Of a stretch of DNA of 64,000 bases, positions 26,886 to 38,275 are shown one piece after another. The stretch spans positions 806,001 to 870,000 of the forward strand of contig JAFBJZ010000407.1 in the NCBI GenBank assembly GCA_016785225.1, written 5' to 3'. Position numbers and translations under genes: made by a program. Source of the DNA: Psettodes erumei (lineage: Eukaryota; Chordata; Actinopteri; Pleuronectiformes; Psettodidae). The notes under the pieces were generated by a model. The model saw only the letters and a list, made by a program, of their open reading frames with translations, was not told the origin of the DNA and ran no database searches. The first letter of the stretch is position 1; the number at the start of each line of letters is the position of its first letter.

Positions 26886-26999
26886 ATACAGCTATTTTAG
26901 GTTTCTGGTCTTCCAAATATTGTCATAGAAGGGACAAGTGGAAGCACATTTACACTGCACCAGACTTTATTTTCTAGCGAGTCCTTTCACTGTTTGATT

Positions 27000-27169
27000 T
27001 CCCTCTCATCCTCCAGCTGCTGTTTCAGCCCAAGAGCTGATTTGTTGTTCTCTTCTTGTTCTTTCAGGACTGTGTCAGTCAAAACAGGCCGTGCAGACGA
27101 AGCGTTGGCCAAGGAGGACGAACTTGAAGGCAAATCCCCTACATCTGTCAAATATATGTTATTACACAT
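27000..27169 (-). pseudogene. Possible Harbinger accessory (Myb-like) protein tail
   Basis: A - strand open frame reads a Ser/Ala-rich stretch followed by DTVLKEQEENNKSALGLKQQ and an acidic or basic helical end. Such a Ser-rich linker plus helical tail is reminiscent of the C-terminal end of the Myb/SANT-like protein encoded beside Harbinger transposases. It lies about 120 bp from the transposase remnant in convergent orientation. The link is contextual. It could equally be a chance frame. Confidence 0.28.
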
Positions 27170-30100
27170 AACATATTTTTTGTTATATTCATTGTCAAGA
27201 TATTAGTTGTAGAACTAAAGCTTTGACTCAGCATCAGCTGGTGTGTCTACTGTTCCTTCAGGGTCTGGGAGTCTTGTGTCAGTACTGCCATAACAACTAA
27301 TGCCAGACGCTGGGGTCTGTCGAGTCAGGCTGCCAGTGTGCATGCTCATCCATAGCAGACAGTGGAGGGTCACTCTACCCTCCTCCTTTTGCACTTATAC
27401 CCCATTTTCAGGATCATTTTTTTTTGCATATAGCTTCAAATCAAACCATTTGTTTTATTTCATTGCCTGTCTTGTCGTCAGATGACGCCAAACATTTTGT
27501 TTCTCTTATTTGTTGAGACAGTGCTGAGGGTTTCACAAAGTATTACTTGTTTTGCTTCCATTTTGTTGAAAAAAAAAAAAACTTGTGTTAGGAAAATGAT
27601 ATTTAAGAACTCATGAAGACACTTTTAAAAGCTCATTCATTCATCACCCTTTACTTAATGCATTCAACATGCTTGTGTGTCGGTTTGTGGTGATTTAGAC
27701 CTCAAAGATGCACATGTGGCATTTTAGTGAGTTAGCTTGAACATAACTTTTTGTTATATTCCGTATATTTCAGGACCCAACGACAGACAAACATGGGTGA
27801 GTGAAGGAATCAATTCAACTGATCGGGTTGCAAAGCCACACTGGTGGGGACAACACTGAGGATATCATCAGATGCAAATTTTGAAACTGGAATTTAACAT
27901 CGGGAAAAACCTAAGAACCCAGTGACTCAGTATCAACTTAAATGATAAGTGCCAATAATAAAGCTGTATTTGTTACATAACCGTGTGGTGGTTTTAAGAG
28001 CTTGGTTATTATCATTGCAGTTTACACGGTAAGCGCAGTATGTGACTCCATGAAAAACACGGAGCCAGGCAGAATCACAAGTTCTGCCTGTGATACGGGC
28101 GTCCATCCAAAATGTAACAAAGCTGCCATATATAGTCTCATGTGTGCAGTGTGCATGATGGGCACTTGAAGGGATCTGGCGCCTACACAATGCAGTGGGA
28201 TGAGGACGGGGTCAGTGAGCGCTCGGAGCTCTTTGTTGCCCCTTGGCCCTTCCCTCGTGGGTTAATTCAGCCATTACTGAAGCCAGAAATGATTTTTAAA
28301 AAATATGTCACTGAAGCTGAATAGCAAATTATTTGGCACTGTGGGTCAGATCGGAGCTCAGGCAGCTTAAACAGCCTGGAGCACTTCCCGCACCAGTGCC
28401 TTCATCGCAGAACTTAACACAGAGAGCAGACATCAGGGCCAGATGTGTCACACTGACATCTGCATGAGGGCCTGGTCCCCTACGGTCTGCTGTTATGAAG
28501 CTTGGGCCGCGAGTTGAATGCACCCCTACCTCCACGTGAAACCTCTTTCCCCTTCTGCACGCTGGCTTTTCTCTCTGCTCTGACACGTCACTGGGACTCC
28601 TTGGCAACCGAATAAGCTCGTGCTCTGTGTTTCATTCATATTTTTTCCTGTGACCCAATTTTCTCTGGTTTAGGCAGCATGAAAAGATGAGGCACAAAGG
28701 CAATATTTCACAGGGCTTAAAGCCTTTTTTCATATGAGTCAAATTGTGCAAATGGAAAAGGGTCACAAAATTGCTGTAATGTAATCACTAGTGCCATGTG
28801 AATTAAGCCCTGCTGTAGCACAGTCGTGTACTGTACGAGCTGATTATGGTAATCCACAGGGGTTGTAGTTCTCAGGTAATGTAGCCTATTGTAGAGCAGA
28901 CAGTCACATTTACGCTGCTTAAATGATTCATCAGAAAAAAACCAAACAAATGACAGAGATCTACAAATACACACAAACTGTGACGAGGGTATACGATTAC
29001 AAAGTTTATTTCCCCCCTGTATCAAAACAGAAATATGGATTTTATATCTGTGCCTTCCCCGCAAGGACTCTTGGAGGCGATAATAATAAGAACTATATGA
29101 TGACAACGTAAATGTAGACTCGTAATGCTCTGAATGCAGTTTGCAAAGGGAAAACTTTGCAAAACAGATGGGCAGATAGCAATGCGTTTTTCAAGCATTT
29201 TATCACACTGATTGTAAATTCATTTGAACTCACTCCTGAGACCTTGCTTAATGATCTGTGTACCTATTGAAATCAGCCTGGAGGATATTGATGCCTTTCT
29301 TTGATAAACTAAGGAGAGCTTGACTTCCAAGAGCAGCAGATCTGGATCTGGTCCAGGTGAGCTCACTTCACTTTGTGGCTCAGTTGGCTGGAGAATTCGA
29401 ATGAGGCCTCGCTTTCTACCTCTCGCTTGCTTTGGCCTATGGCCCTGAAACAAAATGATTATTCCTCACATTTCAGCTAATGAGTTTGGCACATCAGCAT
29501 ATCCCGCTCTCTTACTCATATCAATTAGTTGGGACTGCATGAATGCCTGAAACACTTATGTGAGCAGAGTGCTGACACCGGCAATGTGACCGACAAAGTC
29601 TTCCCTGGTTGACTATTAAGTAGTTGGGATAATTCCGGTTTCATTCCAAAGTCAAAGGTCCCAATTTGGAGAACAGTAACGAGCTCACTCAAATATAGCT
29701 TGACGTGTAGCTTCCCATTTAGTCAAAGACAATCAACGTGCACGTGCTGTAGGTAGGGAAGTTCATTTATCTCTCCCCTCCCTCTTGTTTGTATTGCGTG
29801 TGTTGCTAAATACAACGCTACGACCGGGTCGTTACATCTTTTTTTTTGTAGTTGTGTGTTTCTGTGGAGCTGAGCGGTGATCACGGATCACGGATGCAGC
29901 TCTAAAATGCAAAACAATGAAGTGTAGAGTCGCAGCTTGTATTGTCTGTCTTTCGGTTTCTTTGCTTATTTACCGTTTAAACATCACCGTTGTTTTTTCA
30001 TTTATTATTATTTTTGATGGTTGCGGTAAATAGAAAATCAACATCACATTCAATTATTGCATTAATAGTGATTAATTACCATTTTAAAAAAGGTTGAGGC

Positions 30101-30620
30101 AGCAGGTCCCGGGTTTGACTCTAAGCTGATCCACGTCGGCAAACTCATAAGCATTATGGGTAAATGTGGTTCTTGGTCTAAGTTAGAAAATATTAAATAT
30201 CGAGAGTGATCCACAGCGGTATCTGGATCCAAGAAATTTCTGACAGTTTCGTTACCGTTGTGAGATATTTTGAGTGATATCTCCATAAATGCATAAAGAT
30301 TTGATATAAGAAAAATCAGGGGACACTATCTCAATGCTTTAAGAAAATCATATTATCTATTTCTATACTATAGACAAATGTTATGCATAGGAGATTAAAA
30401 TTATTAACAGATGATTATTACATCAAAAAACAGATAAGATCCCATCTGCAGCAGAAGAAGGCAGCTCGTGCCAGCTCTGCCATGATTTACAGAGCACGTC
30501 CATTTGGATACCGATGGTAAACTAGGCCGAATATCTATTTAGTTTCAGTTTACCATCTCCCCCTGGAGAGCAAGCAATGGAGCTGAAATCCAGCTCCATT
30601 GCTCCGGGACAGTGCTGTTG
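27170..30620. other. Intergenic DNA, no gene seen
   Basis: Open frames (for example 28717-29106 on the - strand) have no domain. The stretch 29470-29640 is non-repetitive and of even composition, so a conserved non-coding element is possible. An A-run lies at 27569-27581 and a T-run at 29839-29848. Confidence 0.5.
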
Positions 30621-31593
30621 TCATTCCTGTCTTTTGTAAAACAGGATGTAGGAGATCCTTTTCCGCCGGTCACACACAGAGGCGCCGCTTGTTTCGGTGA
30701 CCTCTTCATCGTTGTAAGTGAACCAGCGGTCAGTTGGGTCCACTTGTCCCACATCTGGATCCACCCCATCACAGATGTAATGTCCTTGGACAAGGAGAAG
30801 CATTGTTACATGGGCTGTCTTATGTAGTTAACTCTACCTCCCTATAACTGACACTGATGTTGACTATTGTTGCTTAGATTCAATGTGAGTTTAAAGAGCA
30901 TTATGGATTATCCTACCGCTATTTGTTGTGATGCCAATATGGCTGATGATGCTAGCCAAGCTGTAGCAGGCATCATCCTGAAAAGGAAGGTGATCAGAGT
31001 AAGTTAGTCTGCACACAGTCCAAACATTTACTAGGATCAGCCCCAGTCTGATGATATGGTTTGCCATCTGGCCACCCAGCCTTTCTTCACCTTCTTGCTG
31101 GATACCATTATCTCCCTGAGGAGGAGGACGGGGTCATGGATTTTCATCAGCTGGTAAAATGGTGTAAACTGGAAGCGCTTCAGTTGTAAGATCAGCACTC
31201 TGTAGACAGAAAAGAAAAGATATGAGTGACAGGTAATAGAGATAGAGATAGAGAAAAGATGCAAGATGCGTGGATTTGATGTCACTCACTTTGGCAAAGT
31301 GGCAAACGATGTGCGCAGGCGTGACACGGTCGCACCGCACTTGCATTTATACTCCAGCTCCATCTCCTGCGGGACAAAACAAGGCTGCTGACACGCTTTC
31401 ACTCCCACAACAGCAAACGGCTGCAGTGTGATTGAACATCTTCGATGCAGCGGCTGAATGAGTGAGGACGAGTGTTTCTGACCTTCAGGTAATCTTGAAG
31501 GCACTGTTGTATGGTTCCACCTCTGGCTGGAATGTCCAGGGACAGCTGCGTAAACTCCTCCTCTCTTTTGGATTCTTTGCCACAACTACACAT
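30621..31593 (-). CDS. Ubiquitin-specific protease (USP37/29/26-like), C-terminal half in five exons; possibly a pseudogene
   Basis: Exons in transcript order on the - strand: ?31593-31483, 31366-31290, 31199-31091, 30977-30917, 30784-30621. Every internal junction has GT/AG ends and the phases (0, 2, 0, 1) agree. The joined product reads a zinc-ribbon half with CSCGKES...EEEFTQLSLDIP, then LEYKCKCGATVS, LPK/VLILQLKRFQF, YSLASIISHIG..TNSG/HYICDG, WFTYNDEEVTE and SYILFYKRQE before a TGA stop. These are the later boxes of the USP (peptidase C19) fold, including the catalytic His in GHYI and the YND box. USPs remove ubiquitin from proteins. The Cys box (GNTCYMN type) is absent from the visible flank. 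In the first exon listed, a TGA at 31596-31594 precedes the ATG, so either a weak acceptor lies inside (after TGTGTAG) or the copy is broken there. A LINE fragment begins 53 bp upstream. Recognition is from family motifs; USP37-like is the closest, from the LPKVLIL.LKRF pattern. Confidence 0.72.
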
Positions 31594-31645
31594 TCATCGA
31601 ACACAGGTAGAATATGGCTGATCTGAGTTGTGAAGAAATTCTATG

Positions 31646-32140
31646 TCATGTAGTGGTCGCTGATGGAAATGTTTCACCCGCCTTGACATGCTTGCGCACA
31701 TCCTTCTTGTTGAGGAGGGCCTTCAGGTCGCTTGTTACCCATGGTTTGTTGTTCGGGTAGCAGCGGACCTCTTTAGTGGGGATGGTGTTGTCAATACAGA
31801 ACCCAATGTACTCAGAGACACAGTCAGTCAGGCCATCAATGTCCTCACCATGTGGCTCATACAGAGCATCCCAGTCTGTGGCCTCCAGCGCCCCGCGCAG
31901 TGTTTCCATAGCCTCAGGAGACCATTTCCTCACTGATCTTACCGTGACTGGGTGCTGCTGAACCACAGGCTTGTATGATGGTGAGAGCAGGACCAGGTTG
32001 TGGTCTGACCTGCCCAGTGGTGGCAGGGCAGTAGAGCTGTACGCATCCTTAACATTTTGCGTACAGCAGGTCCAAAGTCTTATTTTCCCGGTATTTATGG
32101 GGGTCTGATGTCTATAATAATGTGCTACCACGCTGAACAC
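31646..32140 (-). mobile_element. Non-LTR retrotransposon fragment (L2/CR1/Rex-like), endonuclease end
   Basis: A 164-codon open frame carries NVKDAYSS..LPPLGRSDHN, with the SDHN motif at residues 45-48 that ends the apurinic endonuclease domain. It continues with RKWSPEAMETLRGALEATDW, GEDIDGLTDCVSEYIGFC and NNKPWVTSDLKALLNKK, the linker before the reverse transcriptase. The sequence diverges after NKK and no reverse transcriptase follows, so this is an internal fragment of a dead element. It lies in the same orientation as, and directly 5' of, the USP exons. LINEs of this clade are abundant in teleosts. Confidence 0.8.
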
Positions 32141-32604
32141 AGAAAAAAAAGATATGCGTGTTGGTAGTAGTTTTCACAAGGTAGGACCAAATATCAGATA
32201 TGGCTATAAATTTCCGCTACGGGTAGGAAGAAATTTTTTTCCAAAGTAGATATTTTTTTCCAAAAATACTCTCTTTTTCCTGCAACTATATAAAAAAAGA
32301 GAGTGGATGTCTAAAGAAGTAGTGCAGGGCAAGGCTGGAGCTAGAGCCATGTCCACCACGACACTGCTAAGAATAGACAGACTGTGTGCAATCCACTCTG
32401 CCCAGAAATCGCAGTGAGAAAAAAATCCTCATCTCAACACCCTTCATTCATCTTCCAGTTGAAAACTGAAACCCCCTGATCTAATAGATGACATTGTGAT
32501 ATATAATATCCGATCACATGGTAAACGAAACTCCCACTGAGCCCTGCGCTTCGCGACAAACATAGTACCTTCACAGAGAGCCACCAGCGTAGCGGTTTCC
32601 TCAC
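32141..32604. other. Non-coding stretch between LINE fragment and candidate USP exon
   Basis: It contains T-rich imperfect repeats at 32230-32290 and overlapping - strand frames without domains. No Cys-box exon of a USP was found here, although that is where one would be expected. Confidence 0.45.
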
Positions 32605-32691
32605 CTTCAGGTCTTTGTCTCCCGGGGTGATGATGCTGCTGAACCAGGTGACAAAGAAAAACACGGTTTGTTTGTCCCCTGGAGACGTCAT
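32605..32691 (-). CDS. Candidate first coding exon upstream of the USP exons
   Basis: On the - strand an ATG at 32691 in the context AAACATGACG opens 29 codons starting MTSPGDKQTVFFFVTWFSSI and ending with PGDKDLK. It is followed immediately by a good donor (AAG/GTGAGG), phase 0. Size, position and orientation would fit a first exon of the USP-like gene 1 kb downstream. I do not recognise the peptide and it has no USP domain, so the link is positional. A transcript spanning both would settle it. Confidence 0.28.
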
Positions 32692-33583
32692 GTTTACTGG
32701 AAAGCATGGTGGGCAACCACACTGGGGATACAAAACCCCCCACCACAGTTGGTTTGTCTGTTGTTAACGGCTGCTCAGACTAAATCACTAATAGGCAACA
32801 TTCTGAAACTTAATCATTTTCTGGCTCAGATCTCAAGTCAGGTCCTTCAAGGCGAGACCAAAACAAGTCTCACGTCATAATCTTGGTGTAAAATCATTCA
32901 CCTGCGCAGCCTGACCAGAGAGACGCCAGCACAGTCGAGCACAGCATGATAATGACCGTTAATTTCCTCACCTCTTATGAGTCAGTTCGATCCATCCGCT
33001 TTCACCTGAGTCCCCCTCAGTTACTGTTGTTATCTGCACAGGGAAGAAAAAACAAGCAGGATGAAAACGGGACCTGTATGCACGGACACCGTTCAGGAGG
33101 CCGTGAAAAATGCCTGGGGGATGACAGAGAACGAACCCTGCTAATACAGGAACAAAAAGGAAACATGTTTAGCGCACTAAGCTCATGTCGACTGCGTCCG
33201 TCTGCAGGTTTGGTGAAGTGATCTGCTGTGCAAAAGTTGTGGGTTTGAATGCGTTGCTATGTCCTTTGACGGTGTGTCAGTGCATGTACTGTTGAAACTG
33301 GTTGCCTGAATTCAAAATACAACAAAAAGAAAGAGGCTGATCAAGCAGACAGGAGTGCAGCACCTCACACGAATTGCCTTATGTCAAAAAAACAGTAGCT
33401 GGTATTGCTAACGTCTGCACAATAAGGACATACTGTACATGTGTCATGCATGTAGGGAACATGGAGTAAATGAATGCGTTTAATAGCAGCTAACTTATGA
33501 ATGGGAATGGGATGTCAGTGTGTCTCAATGTCCGAAATCAACCTGTCGGGGCACGTCATCTGAAAGACTCCACTCTATCCACT
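32692..33583. other. Intergenic DNA, no gene seen
   Basis: No coding exon was recognised on either strand. On the - strand, donor-like sequences (CGCAG/GTGAAT near 32899, AAGAG/GTGAGG near 32971) could belong to upstream non-coding exons, but nothing else supports this. Confidence 0.4.
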
Positions 33584-33591
33584 GTCGCTGG

Positions 33592-34102
33592 TAGTGGTGT
33601 GCGATACTGCATATTTTGGTATCGATCCGATACCAAGTAAATACGGGCCAGTATCGCCGATATCGATACTTATCAATAAATAAGGTGGACCCATCATTGA
33701 ATTGCTAAATCTCAATTAATTTTCATCATCCTTAAGTGTTTTTTGTGATGTTTCCTTTTTTATTATTAAGTAGTTAAAACTCAGGACAGAACTAGGATAA
33801 AGTTTATAATGAAATAGAAAATGCTTTATTATCAAATGATTTTGCGCGTCTAAATCACGTCACGTGACTCATGTGACGGCGCAACATCTAAACACAACAG
33901 GAGGGAGGGGGAGCAAAGTGTGCTTGCTCTGCACTGACACAGGAGCGCCGAGTCCGGCGACCTGGCTGTTTCCTCTTTGCCGAAACCGCAGCATTGCAAA
34001 CATGAACGGAACTTAAAGCAAAGAATCGATCTCACCAGGCTAGTATCGATCCGATACGATACCCACTTGGTATCGATATTTAGATCGATCCGCCCACCAC
34101 TA
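33592..34102. mobile_element. hAT-like MITE with perfect 8-bp target duplication
   Basis: The element is bounded by TAGTGGTGTGCG on the left and CGCCCACCACTA on the right, a 12-bp terminal inverted repeat with one mismatch. Subterminal TATCGATCCGATACCAAG-type repeats occur near both ends in inverted orientation. The flanks are identical 8-mers, GTCGCTGG at 33584-33591 and 34103-34110. An 8-bp duplication and these termini are characteristic of the hAT superfamily. At 511 bp with no transposase frame it is non-autonomous. The clean duplication suggests a fairly recent insertion. Confidence 0.85.
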
Positions 34103-34219
34103 GTCGCTGGGCCATCCTTGTTTATAATGTGTCTGAATACAGGATCCGCAGTCACTAACATTGTCTCTTTAATAAACAGTTGTCCATCGGTGAAGGGTGT
34201 GTAAGCGGTGTAAGCGGCC

Positions 34220-34239
34220 TTTTTTTTTTTTTTTTTTTT
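34220..34239. repeat. T20 homopolymer (A20 on the - strand)
   Basis: An uninterrupted 20-bp T-run. It directly abuts the 3' end of the - strand fragment described at 34255-34479, so it may be the A-tail of a retrocopied sequence. On its other side is a short direct repeat, GTAAGCGGTGTAAGCGGCC. Confidence 0.8.
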
Positions 34240-34479
34240 ACCGTTGGCCTTCGGCTACCTCCAGCTCGTTCGCTTCACTGGTGGGTAGTCCTCGCCAAAC
34301 CTCGCTCTGAGCGCAGCAGGATGGTGACAGATGAAGCACACGGTCGTGTCTTCGACCAGTGCCAATAAAAAGCCATGTTCCCATTCAGAACGCAGGGGGT
34401 ACGATGTCGTCTTTTTTCCTCCATCTTGACTGTTAGCCTGTGGGCTGCATCTCGCCGAGGAACTGATTGAATCAATCAC
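34240..34479 (-). pseudogene. Possible hAT/BED-finger protein fragment ending in an A-tract
   Basis: The - strand frame at 34479-34255 reads YPLRSEWEHGFLLALVEDTT followed by VCFICHHPAAL. This resembles the 'W...F.F.....V.CLIC....A' start of the BED-like zinc finger in hAT-derived proteins such as the GTF2IRD2/ZBED group. The frame then drifts (ARFGEDYPPVKR) and stops, so the finger's His residues are not in place. An A20 tract follows within 16 bp on that strand. It is likely a degraded, possibly retrotransposed fragment. Only weak support. Confidence 0.33.
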
Positions 34480-37400
34480 AGATTGGAGATCGAGAGTCAG
34501 ACGTGCAACAGAACGATGATTGGTGGAAATTAGTTTTTTTAAACAGTGAAAGGTCTACTTTCAATAGGGGAAAGAGCTACATGACCATCATAATCGACTG
34601 GTTGGTGACACCAGCTCCTCATATGGTGGAATAATAATGAGATGAGTGATAATAGAAGGGAAGAACATGTCCCCCAATCCCACCTGTTAAAACTTTAACC
34701 CTATCTAATTAATTATAACCAAATTTTCTGGCTAAAATCCCTCTCTTTGAAAAAAAAAACTTCAATAAAATGGTTAATAAGAAATGTTTGCTTTATAAAG
34801 GAACTCTGGTTTTCTTCTATAACAAGATTAAATGATAAGTTGTTTCTTGTATTTGGTATCAAGTAATAACAAGAACACATGGCAACAGTAAAAAAAAATC
34901 TTGTAGTACTCTGAAAAGGATCTCGTTCTCACTATTAGAAGAAAGTAAGCATTTCTTTTTTTTTCATGGGAGGTGTGTGAGGGGCAGAATTGTTGAGTAT
35001 GGATGTAATAGTAACAGTGCCCGTTCACACTAGTGTGTTGCCATTTCGTTATTGTTTGGCAACATCGAACAGGGGACAAGCTGCAGTCAAAGTCTTTCTT
35101 CTCCGGACCTAAATGTGTCTCAGGATGACAGCTGACACTGACTGGCTGGGTGGGAGGACGGAGAGGGGAGGTGTGTGATAGAGAATGTGAGTGACAGCAA
35201 GAAGAAGGAGGAAAGGTAATGAAAATGAAGACAGCAAGAGATGTTCATATCTGGATGATCTGTCAGTTGGACAGAAGCAGGACTGTTTGGGTTTGGTAGT
35301 TTCATCACTGCGTGACAAAGCTGATGAAAACCAGCAGAAACAAACAATTGAAAGGCTGCAAGCCTGGAAACAAAACCCAGGTAGTCCCTTTCTTTTGGCC
35401 ACTGGCAGGCCGTTCCTGTCACTCCTCGCACTGTTGCTGCAAGCCAGTTTTTCAAATGGAGAATTACATGAGCCTGGAACTGGTCAGAAATCTCCCAGGC
35501 ATCACTGGTGGCCATCAGAGTAATAGACTGTCTGGATGCATTATCTGGTTGCATTATCTCCTTCTGGCTGCAGCCACGGCTTGGACAGGATCCCAGGGCA
35601 AAGTGATTGAAAAGCAAGAAGAATCAGGCTCGGGGTGAGTGAGCTGAACCAGTAATATATGATGAATAAAATACAACGGTTTGGCTGCACTTGGAAGTCA
35701 GGAGATGGACATGGGCAAGGGATTCTTTACAAGTTATGTGGAAAGAGGAAGGACTAACCGATAGGAAAAGCATCAAATGATTTAGGATGATGGCATGAGC
35801 GAACTGTTGCGTGACAGTTTATGATGGTTTTTGTGGCAGAGTGGTACCTCACTCAGTGCATACACATCCCATGCACAGGCCCCAAGCCATGCAAACATCC
35901 AGGCAGCCCACTTTTACACATAAATGGCACAAATGGACACATCCACAGGACCTTTGTCGTACTCTCTGTTGAACTTTTCAAATCCTGAGCCTATAACCCA
36001 TTGCCCAACAACAGCCCTGTTGTGAATAAGTTGCAGAGCTTTATAATAACCTGTGTCTGCAACAGTGGAAGTAATAGGACCAAGCCTATGGACTGAGACA
36101 AGCAGCCATTTTATAATGAGGGATGGAACCGCTCAGCCATACAGCACCACTCTTCCTGTTAGGATCCTTAAATTAAAGAAGCAAACGATGCGTGCAGCAA
36201 ATTCTCGGCCCTAAATCTCCAGGGCTACCTTCCTCTGAGTGGAATCTAACTCCACTTTCTACCAGCTCAACTCTCATCTGCTCCACTGAATCAGCCTCCG
36301 CTCTCCCAAGAAGAGGAGCGACTGGCTGTCTTCAGTCTATCATTGAATTGGAACTGTATTTGTCTACGGACCATTTTCATCAGTGCAGGAGTGCAGTTAC
36401 TTGTGCATTTCATCACTCTGAAATTTATGGCACTTACGGCAGTGTTTCTTCAAACTCCGGAGTGTTTACCCCCCCTTAACTTTTAAAATGTTGTTTAGAA
36501 CATGGCATTTCGATTTTAGATGCCAGCAAACGCACTGAGATGCCTGGAAGGAATTAAGGGAGATCGTGACCACCTTTCAAGTGAGCTGAAGAGCAGATGA
36601 TTAAGCGGGGGAATGCAACATGAAGTAATTAGAAATTATGCTGTGAGTGTCAGTGCAGTCAAAAAGAGCAGCAATACTAACTTATTAAAGTGCTTAAAGC
36701 CACTATGTGTAGATTAAATAATCTTTAAAATCATGATGATCGTATCAGTTTCAGGAGGGGCGGATGGAAAGAGGTAGAAAATTCTTGTGACTATTAATGC
36801 AGCTTAGCTTTCAGCCCATTCACCTCAGTGTCCTCAGGTCAGATCCTTGTGGGTCGTAACGTCTTGGGTTGTATCTTTTGAGGCTTGGCCATTGTTTCAT
36901 TGCAGCTTTGCAAAGTGCTGGTAACATGGCATCGACATAGAGAACCTTTTAACAGAGCAAAATGGTCCTTTTGTACAATATCTGCACATGGTGAGTGGTG
37001 GGAGGTCCAGACGACCCAATATATGACGTGTTTCATGTATGAGCAGAGCATGTGGGAGAAAGCTTTTATTTTTGACATGTTTTGACACTCTCAGCCTTTA
37101 CAATGTGAGCATATGGCAATTCCCTGGAAGTAGTACATACCGGTGTAGAGTCTGTACAAATCAGACTTGAAAAGGTTTAAGGAAACAGCCAGGGTTGCAC
37201 TGGCCATCCAGCCAGCTGGTAATCAATCTAAAACAATTTTCCTAACATTATAATCTTCATGAAATGAGATTGCATTGGTTTTGCCAATAGATGTAGCTAG
37301 AAACCTACCAAGTGAGTGTGTGTTTGTAATGATCAGTTGTATGCAAAGGCTTCTGATCGGAATTTATTCATTACTTTAGTGCCGTTCACACTGGGAACAG

Positions 37401-37929
37401 TATATGCATTGAAAAAAGTAGAATAGTTATTAATTTCCATGGGAATTCAGTAGTTCCACTACTGTTCTGATCAGCAATCCTAACTGTCAGACCACAAGTA
37501 AGGTATTGGCTCTATATATAGGCCTGTGAGACCAAAGATGTTCTTCAGTTTGATAATTGGTATCACATGTTCATATTATCACCATCATTATCATTTTTTA
37601 CCTCTCCTCTTCCCTTTTAAAATTGTAACCCGCTACATTTACTTGCATTTAATGGTCATGATCTGTATCTGCCTGATTTTGTTTTGTTAGTTTTCATCAT
37701 TCATCTGTCCGGCTTCTGTTTTTACCATTTTTTAGTTACTGTTTTCCTTTGCACCAACATTTACCCAATCTGGTGATTTTTGTTGTTAGTGTATTTTCCC
37801 CTGTCTGCGTGTTTGCATGTTTTGGGTGGCTGTTTCTGGAGTTTCATTAACTTCTTTCACTTATTTCCTTTGCTCTGCTTACCAGACTACAAATATTAAT
37901 AACCTACTAACAGACACTTGGGATCATTT
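34480..37929. other. Intergenic DNA, no gene seen
   Basis: Opposed open frames at 35120-35638 (165 and 110 codons) overlap each other and show no domain. Nothing further was recognised. Confidence 0.5.
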
Positions 37930-38275
37930 ATAAATTGCACCAGTACTAATATTACTAACGTCATCCCAGCACTCGCTCCATTCTAGCCTCCCCCCTGCTT
38001 TGTTTTCCCTGTTGATTACGCGTTGGTTCTGTGACACTCTGTTTGTAGTTGTCATAGTTGTCTGTGTGATCCCTGTCCGCATTTTGGCTTTTGCCAGTCA
38101 GTGTATTAGGGCTCCCTCCTGTGTTCCCCCTCATTGTTGATTATCTAGTTAACTCCCTTCACCTGTGTCCTGTTAGCATGTCATGTCCTTTGGATTACTG
38201 GTTTGACTAAAGACTGAATAAAGGATATTGGTTTTCATGCCACTGCCGTGTGACTGATTTCTGTTCTGACCCTAA
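37930..38275 (+). repeat. Possible 3' tail of a retroelement
   Basis: A C/T-rich stretch with CACCTGTGTCCTGTTAGCATG, GGATTACTGG, an AATAAA at 38217-38222 and a final TGACCCTAACATTT. It resembles the untranslated 3' ends of common fish retroelements, which have this pyrimidine-rich text and a terminal AATAAA. No coding part is attached. Confidence 0.28.

Noticed and set aside
31286..31585. 99-codon frame across the USP exons read as a single exon
   Set aside because: Only its last 25 codons match USP. The rest is intron and out-of-frame exon, so the spliced model is preferred.
35120..35638. Opposed 165- and 110-codon frames
   Set aside because: They overlap on both strands, neither has a domain, and no exon borders were seen.
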